Shown here: piece after piece, positions 48,387 through 61,329 of the stretch | Layout of the letters: each line of letters opens with the position of its first letter | Numbering within the stretch: position 1 is the first letter of the stretch | Source: Mercenaria mercenaria | Lineage: Eukaryota; Mollusca; Bivalvia; Venerida; Veneridae | Length of the DNA stretch: 64,000 nucleotides | NCBI RefSeq assembly: GCF_021730395.1 | Contig: NC_069371.1 | Span: forward strand, 50,354,001 to 50,418,000 | Direction: 5' to 3' | The notes under the pieces: generated by a model | Database searches by the model: none | What the model was told of the DNA's origin: nothing | What the model saw: only the letters and a program-made list of their open reading frames with translations | Position numbers and translations under genes: made by a program

Positions 48387-49539
48387 CTACACTTTTTGTA
48401 TTAGTACACCAGAGAAAGAATTCCAGTCGTCAGTCGATTGACCTAACTTCTCAAAGAGCATGCCTCTAACGCGCACTTGTTCACCTTTTCGAACTAAAGC
48501 AACGGCACCGAAAGACGTACATTTTGTGTCAGTTGCTTCTTTTGAGACCCTATACTCTCCACTAGCAATAGAGCGCCTTCCAACTTTAAGATAGTAATTT
48601 GCACAGACCGCCGGTGTAAGGCAAAGATGAGCATTGAACTGGTATACCCCATCAATCGGAGCTGTGAAGATTCCAGTGTTGTTGTCATACGCTTTACCTT
48701 CATTCAGTATAACAGTTGAAAACACTACAGTATCCTTGCCGGAATACTCTACTGCCACGTATGCATTGAATGCTACTGCTTGTGTCTCGGATGCCTCTAT
48801 AAATTAAACGTGATTAGAATTTATAAACATGTAATTGTTCTTCAACATCTTGAACGCAACATTAACTGGTATTTATTATATATGAAAAAATAAAGCAGTT
48901 TGTTTTAACAATACTATGTAGGCTAATTTGTAATATGGTGTTTTACGAAAATTTGTTAATATCAAAGAGTTGATGATCGAATTGGAGTTGATTCTTGGTT
49001 TCAAAAACCTGAAATATAATTATAGCTTCCTAATTATTTTTCTTCTATCAAACAATGCAAACAAAAACAAACAAAAAAACAAACAGATTAGACATACTTA
49101 TCTCCTCTATGTCATTGCTGTTGCGATCATTTTTGTCAACTATGTTTTCAGTCTTCAATTCCAATTTCTTCATCTCTCCATGTAATTTTGAAAATTTATC
49201 CGCCACTTTAGTGTTTGTTTCTTTAATGCCATTCATTGTGTCAGTTACATTTTCAACCTTCAAATCCACGTTCTCTATCTTTTCACGTAAACCTGAAAGA
49301 TTATCCGTTATTTCAACGTTTTTCTCTTTTATGCCATTCATAACGTCCATAACATTGGTAATACTTTTTTGTACATCTTTCTGCATATTCTCCACAAAGA
49401 ATTCCATACGCACCATTTTCTCAAGTAATTGTTCTTCGTACGCAAATTTTTAACAGGCTGGTTCTACTGGCAGTGTTAAAACTGATTTAAATGGACAGAA
49501 CAGAAGTATGACACAAAATAATGTCTCAAACCTTTCCAT
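48387..49539 (-). pseudogene. C1q-domain-containing secreted protein, copy 2 (early stop as assembled)
   Basis: Exon 1 49539-49098 and exon 2 48796-48387, with a 301-bp GT-AG intron and the same phase and splice positions as copy 1. The signal peptide is MERFETLFCVILLFCPFKSV. The coiled coil is 12 residues longer than in copy 1 (LKTENIVDKNDRNSNDIEEI region). The C1q exon has [32 protein letters not shown] and WNSFSGVL. Codon 30 is TAA (49450-49452) where copy 1 has a serine codon (TCA), so translation from the normal start would end after the signal peptide. Downstream frame is open from MVRMEFFVENM to the exon end and the C1q exon is intact. A young pseudogene or an assembly error are both possible. 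Function as for copy 1. Confidence 0.75.
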
Positions 49540-49658
49540 TTTGTGATAATAACTTTGCGCTATAACTTCAACTTGCAGTGCAGCTAAGGAAAATGAAGTT
49601 TAGATTTTATTTTTGACGAAATATGATTAAACATTTCCAGGAATTCACAGCACCAGAT

Positions 49659-49661
49659 TAT
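49659..49661. other. Empty target site of the 19123-23092 transposon
   Basis: The sequence CACCAGATTATATCATTTTC is uninterrupted here. In copy 1 the two halves are separated by the 3,970-bp insert, with TAT on both sides. Confidence 0.85.
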
Positions 49662-49722
49662 ATCATTTTCATAACAAACTTGGTAGGAATAACGTCTGTT
49701 TTTCTCGAAGGATGCAATTTAT

Positions 49723-49953
49723 TAGCCTGGCTTCCTGGCTGCATGGTTATTTTTCATATAAATACAGGAAACATTTTATTAGATGTTTTAAGACTCTAAA
49801 ATAGCACAATTTTATCTGATGGCTGAACCATGTTTGGAGCCAGGGGCAATAAAAAATCTCAATGTAGAAACAATCTTCTGGAGTAACTTCCCTCTTAATG
49901 AAGAACACTGATATATGTAAATAAGAACAAACATAGGGACGGGAGCCAGTCTA
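49723..49953. mobile_element. 231-bp MITE with 9-bp target duplication (Mutator-like)
   Basis: Ends TAGCCTGGCTTCC and GGGAGCCAGTCTA are inverted repeats (11 of 13). They are flanked by GCAATTTAT (49714-49722) and GCAATTGAT (49954-49962). The insert is absent from C1q copy 1 near 23160. Nine-bp duplications suit the Mutator superfamily, though the ends are short. Confidence 0.65.
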
Positions 49954-50039
49954 GCAATTGATCTAGTGTATTGCGTGTGAAATCTTGTGAAAGTCGCTGT
50001 TGATTTATTAGATACGGAAGAGCATTAGTGCCAGGTGTA

Positions 50040-50850
50040 TTTTATTTATTAACTCAAAATTTCGAGTTACTAACTCGAAAATTTCTAATTACTAAGTCGA
50101 AAATTTCGACTTATTAGTCGAAATTTCAAGTTAATATTGAAATATAGACATACCCTAAATGAACGTGTAGTTAGGAGTATGACCAAGATCAGGTACCCGG
50201 ACTGATCTAGATTTTGAGGAGAGGTCATAGAATGTAATCGGGAAGTATTCAAACTTTTTTTTTTTGACGATTCGGAAAGGGTTTTTTTCGACCTATTTCC
50301 CGTCGGCCTTACCCCCTAAAAACATACTATACTTTAAAAAAAGGTCTAGATCCCATTTAAAAATCGGGAGAAAGGCTCTAGAGGCTTTTGGGGTAGGTCT
50401 TTATTTTGAGGGATAAATAGTACATTTTCAAGTTCCTATAGTTGGGTTAAATATATGCTGTATAGATAAATGTTCCCACTTGAAGATTTCAAAAGTCGTC
50501 CATTTTTTTTTTCCCTTTTTGGAGGGAAGTTCAAATTTTTGCTAAAAAAGAGCAACATAAAACTAAAATTTTCGTGTTATTACTCAAAAATTTCGAGAAA
50601 TCAAAAAGGGAAAATTTCGATTAGTAACTCAAATTTTTTCGACTTACAATCCCCAAATTTTCGATTTACGTAACTCGAAATTTTGATTTTAGTAACTCAA
50701 AATTTCGAGTTAAAAAAATTTTAACTACCGGGAAATCTTTGCCTTCTATTTAACCCCAAAATTTTCCCGAGTTTTTTTCGATTAATAACACAAATTTTCG
50801 AGTTACAAAGTTCCCCTTTTTATCAGAAAAATTTGAAGGGCCCGTCTGGC
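50040..50850. repeat. TCGAAATTT / AAATTTCGA inverted word clusters
   Basis: Words such as AACTCGAAAATTTCGAGTTA occur many times in both orientations at 50055-50145 and again at 50565-50800. Such clusters are frequent dispersed repeats in mollusc DNA. No gene. Confidence 0.55.
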
Positions 50851-53800
50851 AAAGGAAAAATATGTAATGGACGCCCTTTTGACTCGCCCAAAGTGGAATC
50901 ATCATCAAAAACATGAATATTTTATAGTGAATATTAGGATGTTTTGAAACCTTTTAAACCCCCCCCCTGACCCCTTTTTCCCTTTCTAAATTTGGATTTT
51001 AACCTTGCCATAATTTAAAGAAAAACTAAAAAAATCCCCCAAAAAATTTTTTAAATTTTTTAGTTAAACCAAATTAAAAACCCCTTTGGGTTTAAACCCC
51101 TAAAGATGTTTTTAATTAAAGATGTTTTAAAAAATAAAAAAAACCTATTTCTTTATTTAAAAAATATTTCCCCCACTTAAAAACTTAAAAACACCCCACC
51201 GAAGCCAAAATGTAAATAACTTTGCCTAATTAAAAAAAACCCGGAAGAAAAATTTTAAAATTGGGTAAATTTAGCCCAAACTTTTAATTTTCTTTAAAAA
51301 ACCTTTTACTTCCTTTTTTTGAAATTCCCTTCTCCCTAGATAAAACAACATTAAAAATAAACAAAAAAAGTACACAAAACCAAAAAAATCATTAATAATT
51401 ACCCATGAAACAAGAAAATTTCAAACAAAAAATAACACAGACCGGGAAACCAAAGGCAAAAAAATAAAAACTAAAAATAACCAGCCCGGGAAAACCAAAT
51501 GCAAAATTTAAAAACAAATAAAATAAGGGGGTTTTATTTACAAATCTATCCCCTTTTTATTAAAAAACAATTTTTTTAACTCCCTTTAAAAATTGGGAAA
51601 TTCATAAAAAATTAATTTTAATTAATATTGGAAGAAAAAAAAATTAAATTTAAAGGGATTTGTTATTATTTAGAAAAAAAAAAGTAATTGAATAAATTTT
51701 TAACACAAAAAATAAAAATTTGAAAATTTTAAAAAACCAAAAACACAAATTATAAAAAGGGAATATAAAATATTTAAAACCGTTTCAACTTTTAAACCCT
51801 TGGTGGGGTTCTGTTATGCTTATTTTCCGGGAAAGGGTAAATTTCTGAACGCCCCCTTTGTCTTTTTTAAAGGGTACTTGCAGTTGGTTTGTGTACGGAT
51901 CGCCTTTGTCTTTTAAACGGTTACCCCCTGCTTTTAATACATTAAACTGGTTGGGGCACAAAAAGAATTCTTCCGTCATTTTGTAATAGCACTGAATTGC
52001 CTTATTTCGTTTTTTGTCTCTAGTTTCGAAGGTTTCGGGGGGGCAGAACAAGGGGGGTTAAAAGGGGATTCGGGCTGCAAAACCGGGCGGGTTTTTGTTG
52101 ATTTGGGAAAAAACCCCAGTGTAGGGTGGGGCCTACGGGAAGGTCTCTTGGGAAAAGACAAGGGTTTCCCCCCGGCGTCGGGTGCCACTTTAAAAATTCT
52201 CCCTGGCGTGGGGGTTAAAATAAATGTACAAACAGGGTTTTTGCATTTTAACTTTTTATTAAACAAGAAATTAAAATTTTTTAAGTACAAACACCAAAAA
52301 TCCCCAAACCCGTTTGAGTTTTCCATAGCAAAATGCATGATTAAATTTATTTTTTTGTTTTTACATTGTTTACTCTCAGTTTTTTATAAATAAATCAAAA
52401 AGGTTTATCCCATTTTTAAAAAACATTTTAAAAAAAAAAAATAAAAAAAATAATTAAAAAACAAAATGGGTTTGTTTTGTCTTGATATTGTATTTTAAAT
52501 TTTAACTTTTAATCCAAAATTCGTTTCTATCATAGGATACGGTTCATCCAAATATGAAAAAAACCCCTGGGGGGTAAACTACCCCTCAAAAGCATAAATT
52601 TTTAATTCTGAAAAGGGCCCTAAATCTTAAATAAAAAGAAATAAAAAATTGGGTCCCTTGTTTTAGAAAAATTTTTTAATTTTTTTTTTAAAACATAGAT
52701 ATAAACCTTTAAAGTCCTCACTGTTATTTTAAAAATTTAAAATTATAAATAAAATCAAAAAAAAAACCTCACCCGAGGCCTATAATTCCGCCCCAAAATT
52801 TATAAAATTTTGATTTTTGGCCCTTTTAAATGGGTTTTAAAAAGGGTTTTTCACCAAAAAGAGCTCACAACCCTTTTAATAAAATCTTAATATCAAATTA
52901 TATAATTTCCCGGTTTTTCTAATAAAAAAAACCCCACTTAAAAAAGCTTATCTAGAAAAACCACCCAAGAATATTTTTGGGTCTTTTTTTTTGCAGGTAA
53001 AAAAACTTTAAATCTACGAAAATTTTCCAGGTTTATTTCAAATATTTTTAAATGTTCAAACCACCCATTTTTTCATATTTTTTGACTGACCCGGGCCCAC
53101 CAAAAGGGTCAAAATATTTTTTCATTTGTATGTAATAAAAAGGAAAAGTTTTTAAATAGTTTTAAAAGGGAGAAAATTTCATGTCCCCACTTCCTCAAAC
53201 CCCATTTTTCTATTTTCCTGTCTTTTTTTTTAAAAAGTTTAAGAATTTTTTTTCAGCTAAATCAAAAGGGTCTTTTTGTTGAGAAAACTTCAGAAGCAGA
53301 TAAATTGTAAAAAAACAAACGCCTTTTGTTCTAGCAAATTTGTGTTTTTTTTTTTTAAAAAAAAAATTTTTTTTTTTACTTTTGAAATTTTTCCTTGGGG
53401 TTTTAAGTGGTAATTCTTCGACTTTAGGGGTTATTGCTTTAGTTTTAGCAGTAAATTGGATTCTCCTTGTTTTTTCCCGATTTTAAAAACCTACAGAGTC
53501 TAAACCCTTTAATATTTTTTTTAATTTTATCTTTTAAAATTTTAATTCTTTAAAATTTTAAACTTTAAAATTCTTTAAATTATCTTTTTTTTAAAAAACC
53601 CTTTTTAATTTTTATTAACTCTTCGAAACTTTTTTTTTGTGACGTGCATCGAAAATTATTAAACATGTTTACAAGTTTTTTCTAAATTTTTTTTTTTAGT
53701 GATTATTAATTATGTTAATTGCTTCGGGTTTTAAAGCAGAAATTTAAACTCCCCTTTTTTCCCTGTTTTTTCAACTACAAAGCCCTTTTTTCTTTTTTAA

Positions 53801-56800
53801 TGTTTTTTCCCAACTTTAATTTAAATTAAATTTAAATCATCTTTTTTTTTTTTGGGGGTAATTTTCCCTTAAGCCCTGCAATTTTAAATTAGGACGGTTG
53901 TCAACAATACAAATTTCCAAATTTCAAATTTTGTTTTTTAAAAAGGCATCTATTTTGGGAATTGGCTTTTTTTTAAGGTTTTTCAAAATTTGCTGTGTCA
54001 TGATCTTTCCCCTCTTTGGGGAACCCCTTTTTCCAAATTCAGTTTTATTTTCTGAAATTTTATTTAAAAATAATTCTAAAAAATCTTTATGCTTTTTTTT
54101 TCAGTTTCAGTATTTATTTTTTTTATTTCTTTTTGGGATTTCTAACGGGATACTTTTTTGGGAACTTTTTCTCACCCTTAAATTTAATTTTTGTCTTTTA
54201 GTTTTTCATTTTTAAACCCATACACTTTTAATCTTGAATTTGGGTGAATAAAAGGGTTTAAATTAAACTCGAAATACTTTCTTTTATGTTTTTATCTGTC
54301 AAATCAAATTTCTTTTTAAATTTCTTTAATAAAAAAACCATGTTTTTCTTTTTCCTTCTTTCAATTTTACCTTGAAAATTGTTTAAAAAAAATTTAATAA
54401 ATTTCCCTTTTTAAAATCTTTTTTTTAAATTTTTAAATATTTTTTTACTTCTTCTTCAATGTCTGTTTTAAAAAGATTTAAAGGGTTCTTCAAGTTATAT
54501 AAACTTTTAAACTTTGAACTTTTTTTAAACAAAAACCCCGCTTGAAATACATCGGTGGTTTTTTACCCGGATTTCCTAGGTTATTATTTTTTTACCTTCC
54601 CAAAATTTTAAATGCTCGGGTTCATTGTGTTATAAATTTCCCTTTTTTCTGGGAAGATTTTTTCCTTTGTCCTTTCTAAGCTTTTTGTTTTGTTTTTTAG
54701 TATTTTTAATCATTTAAAATCAATATCAAATTAACTTTATTTTAATACTGGTTCAAAAAATTTTTTTTAAACACATTAAAAAAAAAATTCCCCTTTAAAA
54801 TTTTTTACCAGAAAATTTTTTTCTTAAAAAAACTTCCTTTTGTTTTGGTCCGAAAAAGGAAATTTTTTAAAAAAAATTATTAAAATTTTTTGTTGGCATT
54901 GCAAAAAAAAGTTTGGGGTTTAAAATTATTTTTTTTCCCTTAACAAACCCTATCTTTTCCTTTTTTACCTGGACTTTAAAATTTAAAATATAAGGGGGAA
55001 CTTTAAATTTCGGATTCTTTTGGTGTTTTAAAAGTAAGCCCGGCTTAAAAAAATTTAATTTAACAACAGCTTTTGGACGTCCTTGAATAAAGTTTTTTGT
55101 TTTTTTCATTTTAAAATTTTTACCCTTCCCCATAAAAAAAATCACCCAAAAATTTACTACTTTTTTTTTTTCCCGGATTCAAGATTTTTCAAAAGGGTTC
55201 AATTTGGTTGGGATCGCTGAATTTTAAAAGTATTTATTTGGATCTATTTTTAATTTTTTTTTTGAAATTTTGGGTTTTAAAATTGTTAAAAAATCCTGAT
55301 ATTTAGATTTTTCTGGTTTTTGGGCATATAAGTAAAATTTTTAAACCAAAATTAAAAGGGGGTTTTCCCGGTTAAAAATTAATTTTAATTTTTTTTCCAG
55401 ATCCGGGAAGACCCACATTTTAAACTTTCAAAACATGAATCGGGCCCATAAAAGGTTTAAAATTTTTTTAAAAGGGTTTTTGGGGTTTATCATTTTTTTG
55501 TATAAAAATTTGGGAATTTCCATTTATATAATATAATAAAAAAATTAAATTTTACAATTTTACAATATCTTACTTTATTTTACATTTTTTTAAAAATTAT
55601 TTTTCCCTTATTGAAAAAATTCAATCAAAACTTAATGAAATAAGAATAAAGAAAAACTTAGTCGGGAAAAAAGGGGAGAGACTCAGAGAAGAAAAAAGGA
55701 GAGAAAAAATTAAGAAACTAAAATGGGGATATGTACCTAAAATTTTATAAACCAATTACTGAAAAAATAGAAAGCCCAAAAAAACAATTATAAAGCCATT
55801 AAAAAAATTCCCCCTTGGAAAAAAAAACAACAATTACCCAAACTTCCAAAAAGTAAAATCAAAAGTTTTGACCCCAAGTATTGCCAAATTCCCTAAAGGA
55901 ATGCAAGAAGAATCTAAAAAACAACAAACTTTAAACCCGGGCCCCTTATACATCAAAATTTGGGGGAATAAACCAGCTGGAGGGGTTTTCCTCAAGATGA
56001 ATTTAAAAAAGATTAAAGATTAGGGAAGAGAAAAGAGGGGAAAATAATAAAAGAATCAGAAAAATTTTCCCTAAAAATTTTTGAACAAGCCCGGGAAAAA
56101 AAAAGGAAATACAACATTTAATTTGGGAGTTTTTCTGGATAATGATGTTTAAAAGGGGGAATAGGGATTATTTAATTTTTTTAAAATATAGAGGAATCAA
56201 TTCAGAAAAATTTAAATAAAGACGATTTTAAGCTACAATAGAAAAGGGTTTACTGAAAATATTAAAAAATTTAAAAGGGTTCAATAACTGGCAAACCCAA
56301 ATTAAAAAGATCCAAATAAACAAAAAAAGTAAAAAAAATTAAAACAGGGATCGAGTTTAATTCAAAAAAGTACAAAGACGGGTTTAAAAATAAAAATTTT
56401 TGGTTGGCCTCCCTAGGGAAAAGGGAAATTAAACTTAAATAACCCATTTTTAAATTTTTTTTTTTTTTTTCCCCAAAAATGGACAATAGGGGAAATTTAA
56501 TTTTAACAAAAATAAATTTTTTGGGTCAAAACAAAAAATTTTGTTTAAGGATAGAATAACGGGAAAGGAAGAAATTAACACTAAAGTAGTTTTTATTTAA
56601 TTGTTTTGTTTAAATAAAAGAAATAAAAATAATAAAAAAATTAAATTAAACAAGAAAAATATTCAAAAAATTAACGAAAATCAGGTTTACCTATCAATAA
56701 AAGATCTAGGGAAATTTTGAAAAAGTAATTGGGGGACAAGGTTATACTTTTGTCCATGTAATCCAAAAAAATTTGGTTAATGTTTTGGAAAAAATTTTTG

Positions 56801-59028
56801 TGGTTTTAAAATTGATGCGGGAAAAATAATGAAGAACAAAAAATGAAGGTATTAAAAAAAATTGATAAAACTTTTAAAAATGAATTCACTCTTACCGGGA
56901 ACAACAGAAAAGTTTAAAAAAATTAAATTTTTTTTTTTCTTGAATATAAAAAGGGAAAACAAAAAAAAAAGTAAAGGTTCGAAACATTAAAAAATAATAA
57001 AAAAAAAAACCGAGTGATTTTAAAAACAATTTAGTCTTTTTTTTAAATTTTAAAAAAAATAAAACTTATGTTTTTGGGTTTGGGATTAGTATTAACACTA
57101 TGCCCCCCTTTTCTTAAAATTAAAATGATGAATAGGTTAAAAAAAAAATTCGTTATAATAAGGGTAAGGGGGGGAAAGAAATCAAAATTTACAAATGGTT
57201 CTTACATTACAAAAATTAAAATAATTATTTTGGGAAACCCATTAAAAGAAAAGGGTGATTATGAATTTGTTTAAAATCAAAATTTGCCCCAAAATAATTT
57301 TGGAATTTGATTTAAGTATTTTAAGTTTTTGATTTCAATTACGATAATTTTTTTGTTGGATTTAAAAAATGTCAAATTTTCATACATTGCTTGGTTTTTG
57401 AGAAAAAAACTTTAAGAAAAACTAAAGGGGGAACTCCAACACCAAATATAACAAAACTCTGTGGATAAAAATTTTAACTTTCTTTGGTTTCTTTTTGTTT
57501 TTTTAATTTCACTTGTTGGGGTAATTTCAGTGATATTTTTAAATTTTAAAAGTACTGCAGTTTTAACAAGACCCTTATCCTTTTTCAAAAAAAACCAAAG
57601 AGTTGATTTTCCTAAAATTAAATAAAAATTTTAAATTCAATTAGAATATATATTACAGAGTATTTGGTAGAAAAATTAATTTTGATGGGTTAAAACAATT
57701 TTACATTAATTTAAAAAAAAAATGAAATTATAAAATTTTGGGTTTTAAAAATTTGTAAAAAAAAAGTTTAGGGCAAAAAAAAAAGGAAAAATTTATTTAT
57801 GTGATGCTAAACACGGGAAAAAAAAACATCCAGGGAAACAGGATTTTTGACACTTTAACAAAATTTGTTTTCAAGCGGATTTTGCCCTTAAATTAGCCCC
57901 GGCGGGAAAAAAGCTTTGGAAAAGCGGGAAAAGCAGCCCCCTAAGAAAAGGGAACCCGTTTTGTTTTTTTTTCCCCAAATATAAATTTATCCCCCAAAAT
58001 TTTTAAAAATTTTTAAAAAAAAACCCGGGCCCAGCATTTGGTAATTTAATTGCCAAGGAATTAAAAGAAAGAATAATATAAAAATAATAAAAAAAATAAT
58101 AATAAAAAAAAATAATGATAATGAGGGGGATATTCATATGTAATAATAGAATATTTCGGGATGGGGCCTTTAGTTTCCAAAAAGGGCATAATGCTCGTGC
58201 TGGCCCCCACCCAAACAAAAACGTATTAACAGATTAATTTAAAAAAAAAAAAAATAAAAATAAATAAAAAATAAAATAATATTAATATTTTACAGGGTTT
58301 AAAAACAAAACAATATTGCGAAAGATTGAATAACCCTTTTCAATTAATACGTTTTAAATTTATCTGTCCTGGGAAATAATTTTAAAACCAAAAAAAAAAA
58401 AAGGGATATCACTTTCAATTAATGATGGGAAGTTAAAAATTTTTTTTGGTTTAATGGTTTTTTAAAAAGTAATTTTTTAAAGTAAATAAACTTGCTGATG
58501 GGCCCTGAGTATGATGGAGCTCAAATTGTTTTAAATTTAAAAAATTGCAGTTTCCCTTAAATTGCCCCTTTAGGGGTTAAAACAAAATGGAAAATTTTTT
58601 AAAAAATTTAAAAAAAATTTTTTTTTTCCCCCCCCAAGGAAATTTTTAAAAGGGTAAAAATTAAAGTTTTGGTTGAACTATCAAAATTTGCAAAAATAAA
58701 CCGGGAAAACAAATAAATTTTAATCTATTTAGATACTACTGAACTGCTGCTGCGATGAAAATTGGGGGTTTTGCTATTAAAAAGGATTTAATCAAAAAAA
58801 AAATTAATGGGGTTTAATCCCTAAAATTCCTTTAAAATTTTAATTATTCTTTTTTTCAGGGTTTAAAAAACTAATTTATCCCTAAAAGTAAAATTTCCCA
58901 AAAACACTGCAGCGGGCCAGAAAATGATAAATTTAAAATTTTAGAGCAAATGCGCTGCCCCCAGGTAGATTTAAATTGTAACAAAATTAATTCTAGGGGT
59001 TTCCCCTTTTTGGTTTTTTTAATAAATT

Positions 59029-59065
<37 letters not shown>

Positions 59066-60474
59066 TAATCAAATTTTCCCTGAAAATTTCCCCAAGCAAA
59101 TGGTCATACCTTAGGGAAAAAATGACGAAATAAACTGATACAAAACCGTTTAAATACAACTTTTAGAATAACGGCTGGGAAAACAAAACCAAAAATTATT
59201 TTGTTTTTTTCCCAACGACCTGATAAAAGTAATAATCAAGAAAGAACCCCACTTTAAATTTAGTACATTTAAATTTAATGCAGCGGGTGTTTCCCTTTTT
59301 ACTTTGAGTTCTTTCGTTTTGAATTTGGGTAATGGGTTTTTTATAAAAAAAACCCGAATATCAAGTTTTATCAAGAATATCTGATGATGAAATTTAATTA
59401 TTATTAAAAACAAAAAAATTTAAGACTCCCTGGAAGTCGGGCTAAATAGATCAAATTTTAAAATAGTTTGTTTTGGATTTGTTCTTTTTAACTTGGTTAA
59501 AAAAAGTAACTACAAAAGGGATCCAAAGAGATTACTTTAACCCTTTAAAGTTAACTACACCCCCGCTGCAAAATATCGTATTTACGCAATTGTTTATATA
59601 AAGGAAACTTTTAAAAATTAAATACTTTTGGAAATAAAATTTTTAATTTTTTAAATTAAAAAAAATTTAAAAAATTATATATAATTTTTTACCTTCACAT
59701 TTATTTGAATAAAAAAAAAACCTTACAAAAGGACACAAAAAAAAATTTACCCACAAGTTTATAAAATAAAATTCCCCAACTTTAGATTAAAAACATCCCA
59801 ATTCGGGGAAACTTCCTTTACATTTAACAAAAACAAAAAATTAAATCAAATTAAAAACGCTGTTGAAAAATTAATAAGGGTTAAAATTCCCTTTTCCCAA
59901 AAAAACAAAGGGCCCGTGGGGTCAAAAGGGTTGTTTTTTTAGGACCTTTGGCGGTTGTTGGAAAAAAATTTCCCCCTTCCCCCCCCCCCCCCCCAAATAC
60001 CCCCAAAAAAACCCCCTCTGGGCCCCATTGGTGCTTTGTCTGGCTACCAGTATTTGGGGGTCAGAAAGTTACTTGGGAATGGTATGATTTGGGTAGTTAA
60101 TGATAAGAAAAACTTTTATATCCCCCATATCTTACACCAAATCAAAAAAACCCAACTAGTAGGATCGGGAGTGAAAAAAAAAAACCCAAAAAAAAAAAAA
60201 ACCCAGACGGTGGGTTTTTTAGGTATTTTTGGCTGCTAGCCAAGGAATCCCTTTGAATTACATCTTTGTTGAGGGGAAAAGGATTACCTTTGTTCCCAAA
60301 ACCGGGCCCTTCCAGCCGAATTTCCTATAGTAAAAAAAAAAAAAATTTTATAAAAAAAACCTTTAATTTCTAACTTTGAAATTGAAAAAGGGGTTAAAAA
60401 AATTTTAAAAAATTAAAAAACCTTAGGGGTGTTTTTAGTAGAAATAATTTATTAAAAAATAAAAAAGAAAAGGT

Positions 60475-60665
60475 TGAATGTGGGAATTAAAAAATTTGGA
60501 CGACTCTGTTGGGCCTGGAACACATTGGGTTTTTACTTTTTTACTTTTATTTCGGGTCCGTTTGGACTTCCCCCACCAAAAGGGAAATAAATTTATAAAT
60601 ACCAAATGTAAAAAACAAAAAAATGTTCAATATCAAGACCCAAAAAAAGATGCATTGCGATAATT
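60475..60665 (+). pseudogene. Polinton cysteine protease (adenain-like) fragment
   Basis: The plus-strand translation includes NLDDSVGPGTHWV, the hallmark around the catalytic histidine of adenovirus-type proteases carried by Polintons, followed by a KFINTKCKKQK-like segment. It is a fossil and partial. Confidence 0.65.
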
Positions 60666-61329
60666 TTTGTTTATTTTTTTATTAAAATGTTACAAGATAA
60701 AAATACCGTTGATGATTTATTGTATTTAAAAAACTAAAAAATTTATAATAAAGGTAAATGAACCCCAAAATATTATAAAAATTTTTTTTAAAAAAAAAAG
60801 GACATTTAATTTTAAAGGGAATTTAATTAATATAAAAGGGGAAAATTTAATAAAATAAATGAAAAAGTAAATAAAATAGAAAAACAAAGAAGGCAATTTA
60901 AAAAAGAAAACCTCCATGGTTTTAAAAGTTTTTACCCAAGGGTACCGATGGTGGAAATTTTTTTCAATGGGAAAAAGTAAATGCTAGTCCTGGTTTGGTT
61001 CAGGGGGGAAAAATTGTGGGAATTAAACAAAATTTCATCTTTAATTTTTCCCTTTTTTGAGCAAAAAAAATTAAAATAAAGGAGAAGTAAATTTTCAAAT
61101 AAAAAAAAAAAAAAAGTGTAATTCTTTAAAGAAAATCCTGTAAAAATAATAAAAATGAATCTATTTCTTAAAAAATTAAAGCAAATAATTTAAAAAAAAA
61201 AAGGGTGATGTTTTTTTTTAACAATTTTTTAAACTTTACGAATTTTCCGTTAACAAAATTTTTGGTTCTATAATTTTAAAAAATTTAAAAAAAGTTTTTT
61301 AAAATTTTAATTTTTTTAAATTTTAAAAA

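Larger units (their letters stand above)
43630..50018. repeat. Segmental duplication, copy 2 (C1q locus)
   Basis: Matches 17500-23225 in the same orientation, about 26 kb away. It lacks the 3,970-bp transposon but carries its own insertions: 43716-44092 (tandem-unit repeat), 44249-48222 (DNA transposon) and 49723-49953 (MITE). Outside these, landmark words are well conserved. Confidence 0.85.

Noticed and set aside
51785-52393. Overlapping 88-120 codon frames on both strands
   Set aside because: They lie in inflated-homopolymer consensus and resemble no family I know; a link to the Polinton further right could not be supported.
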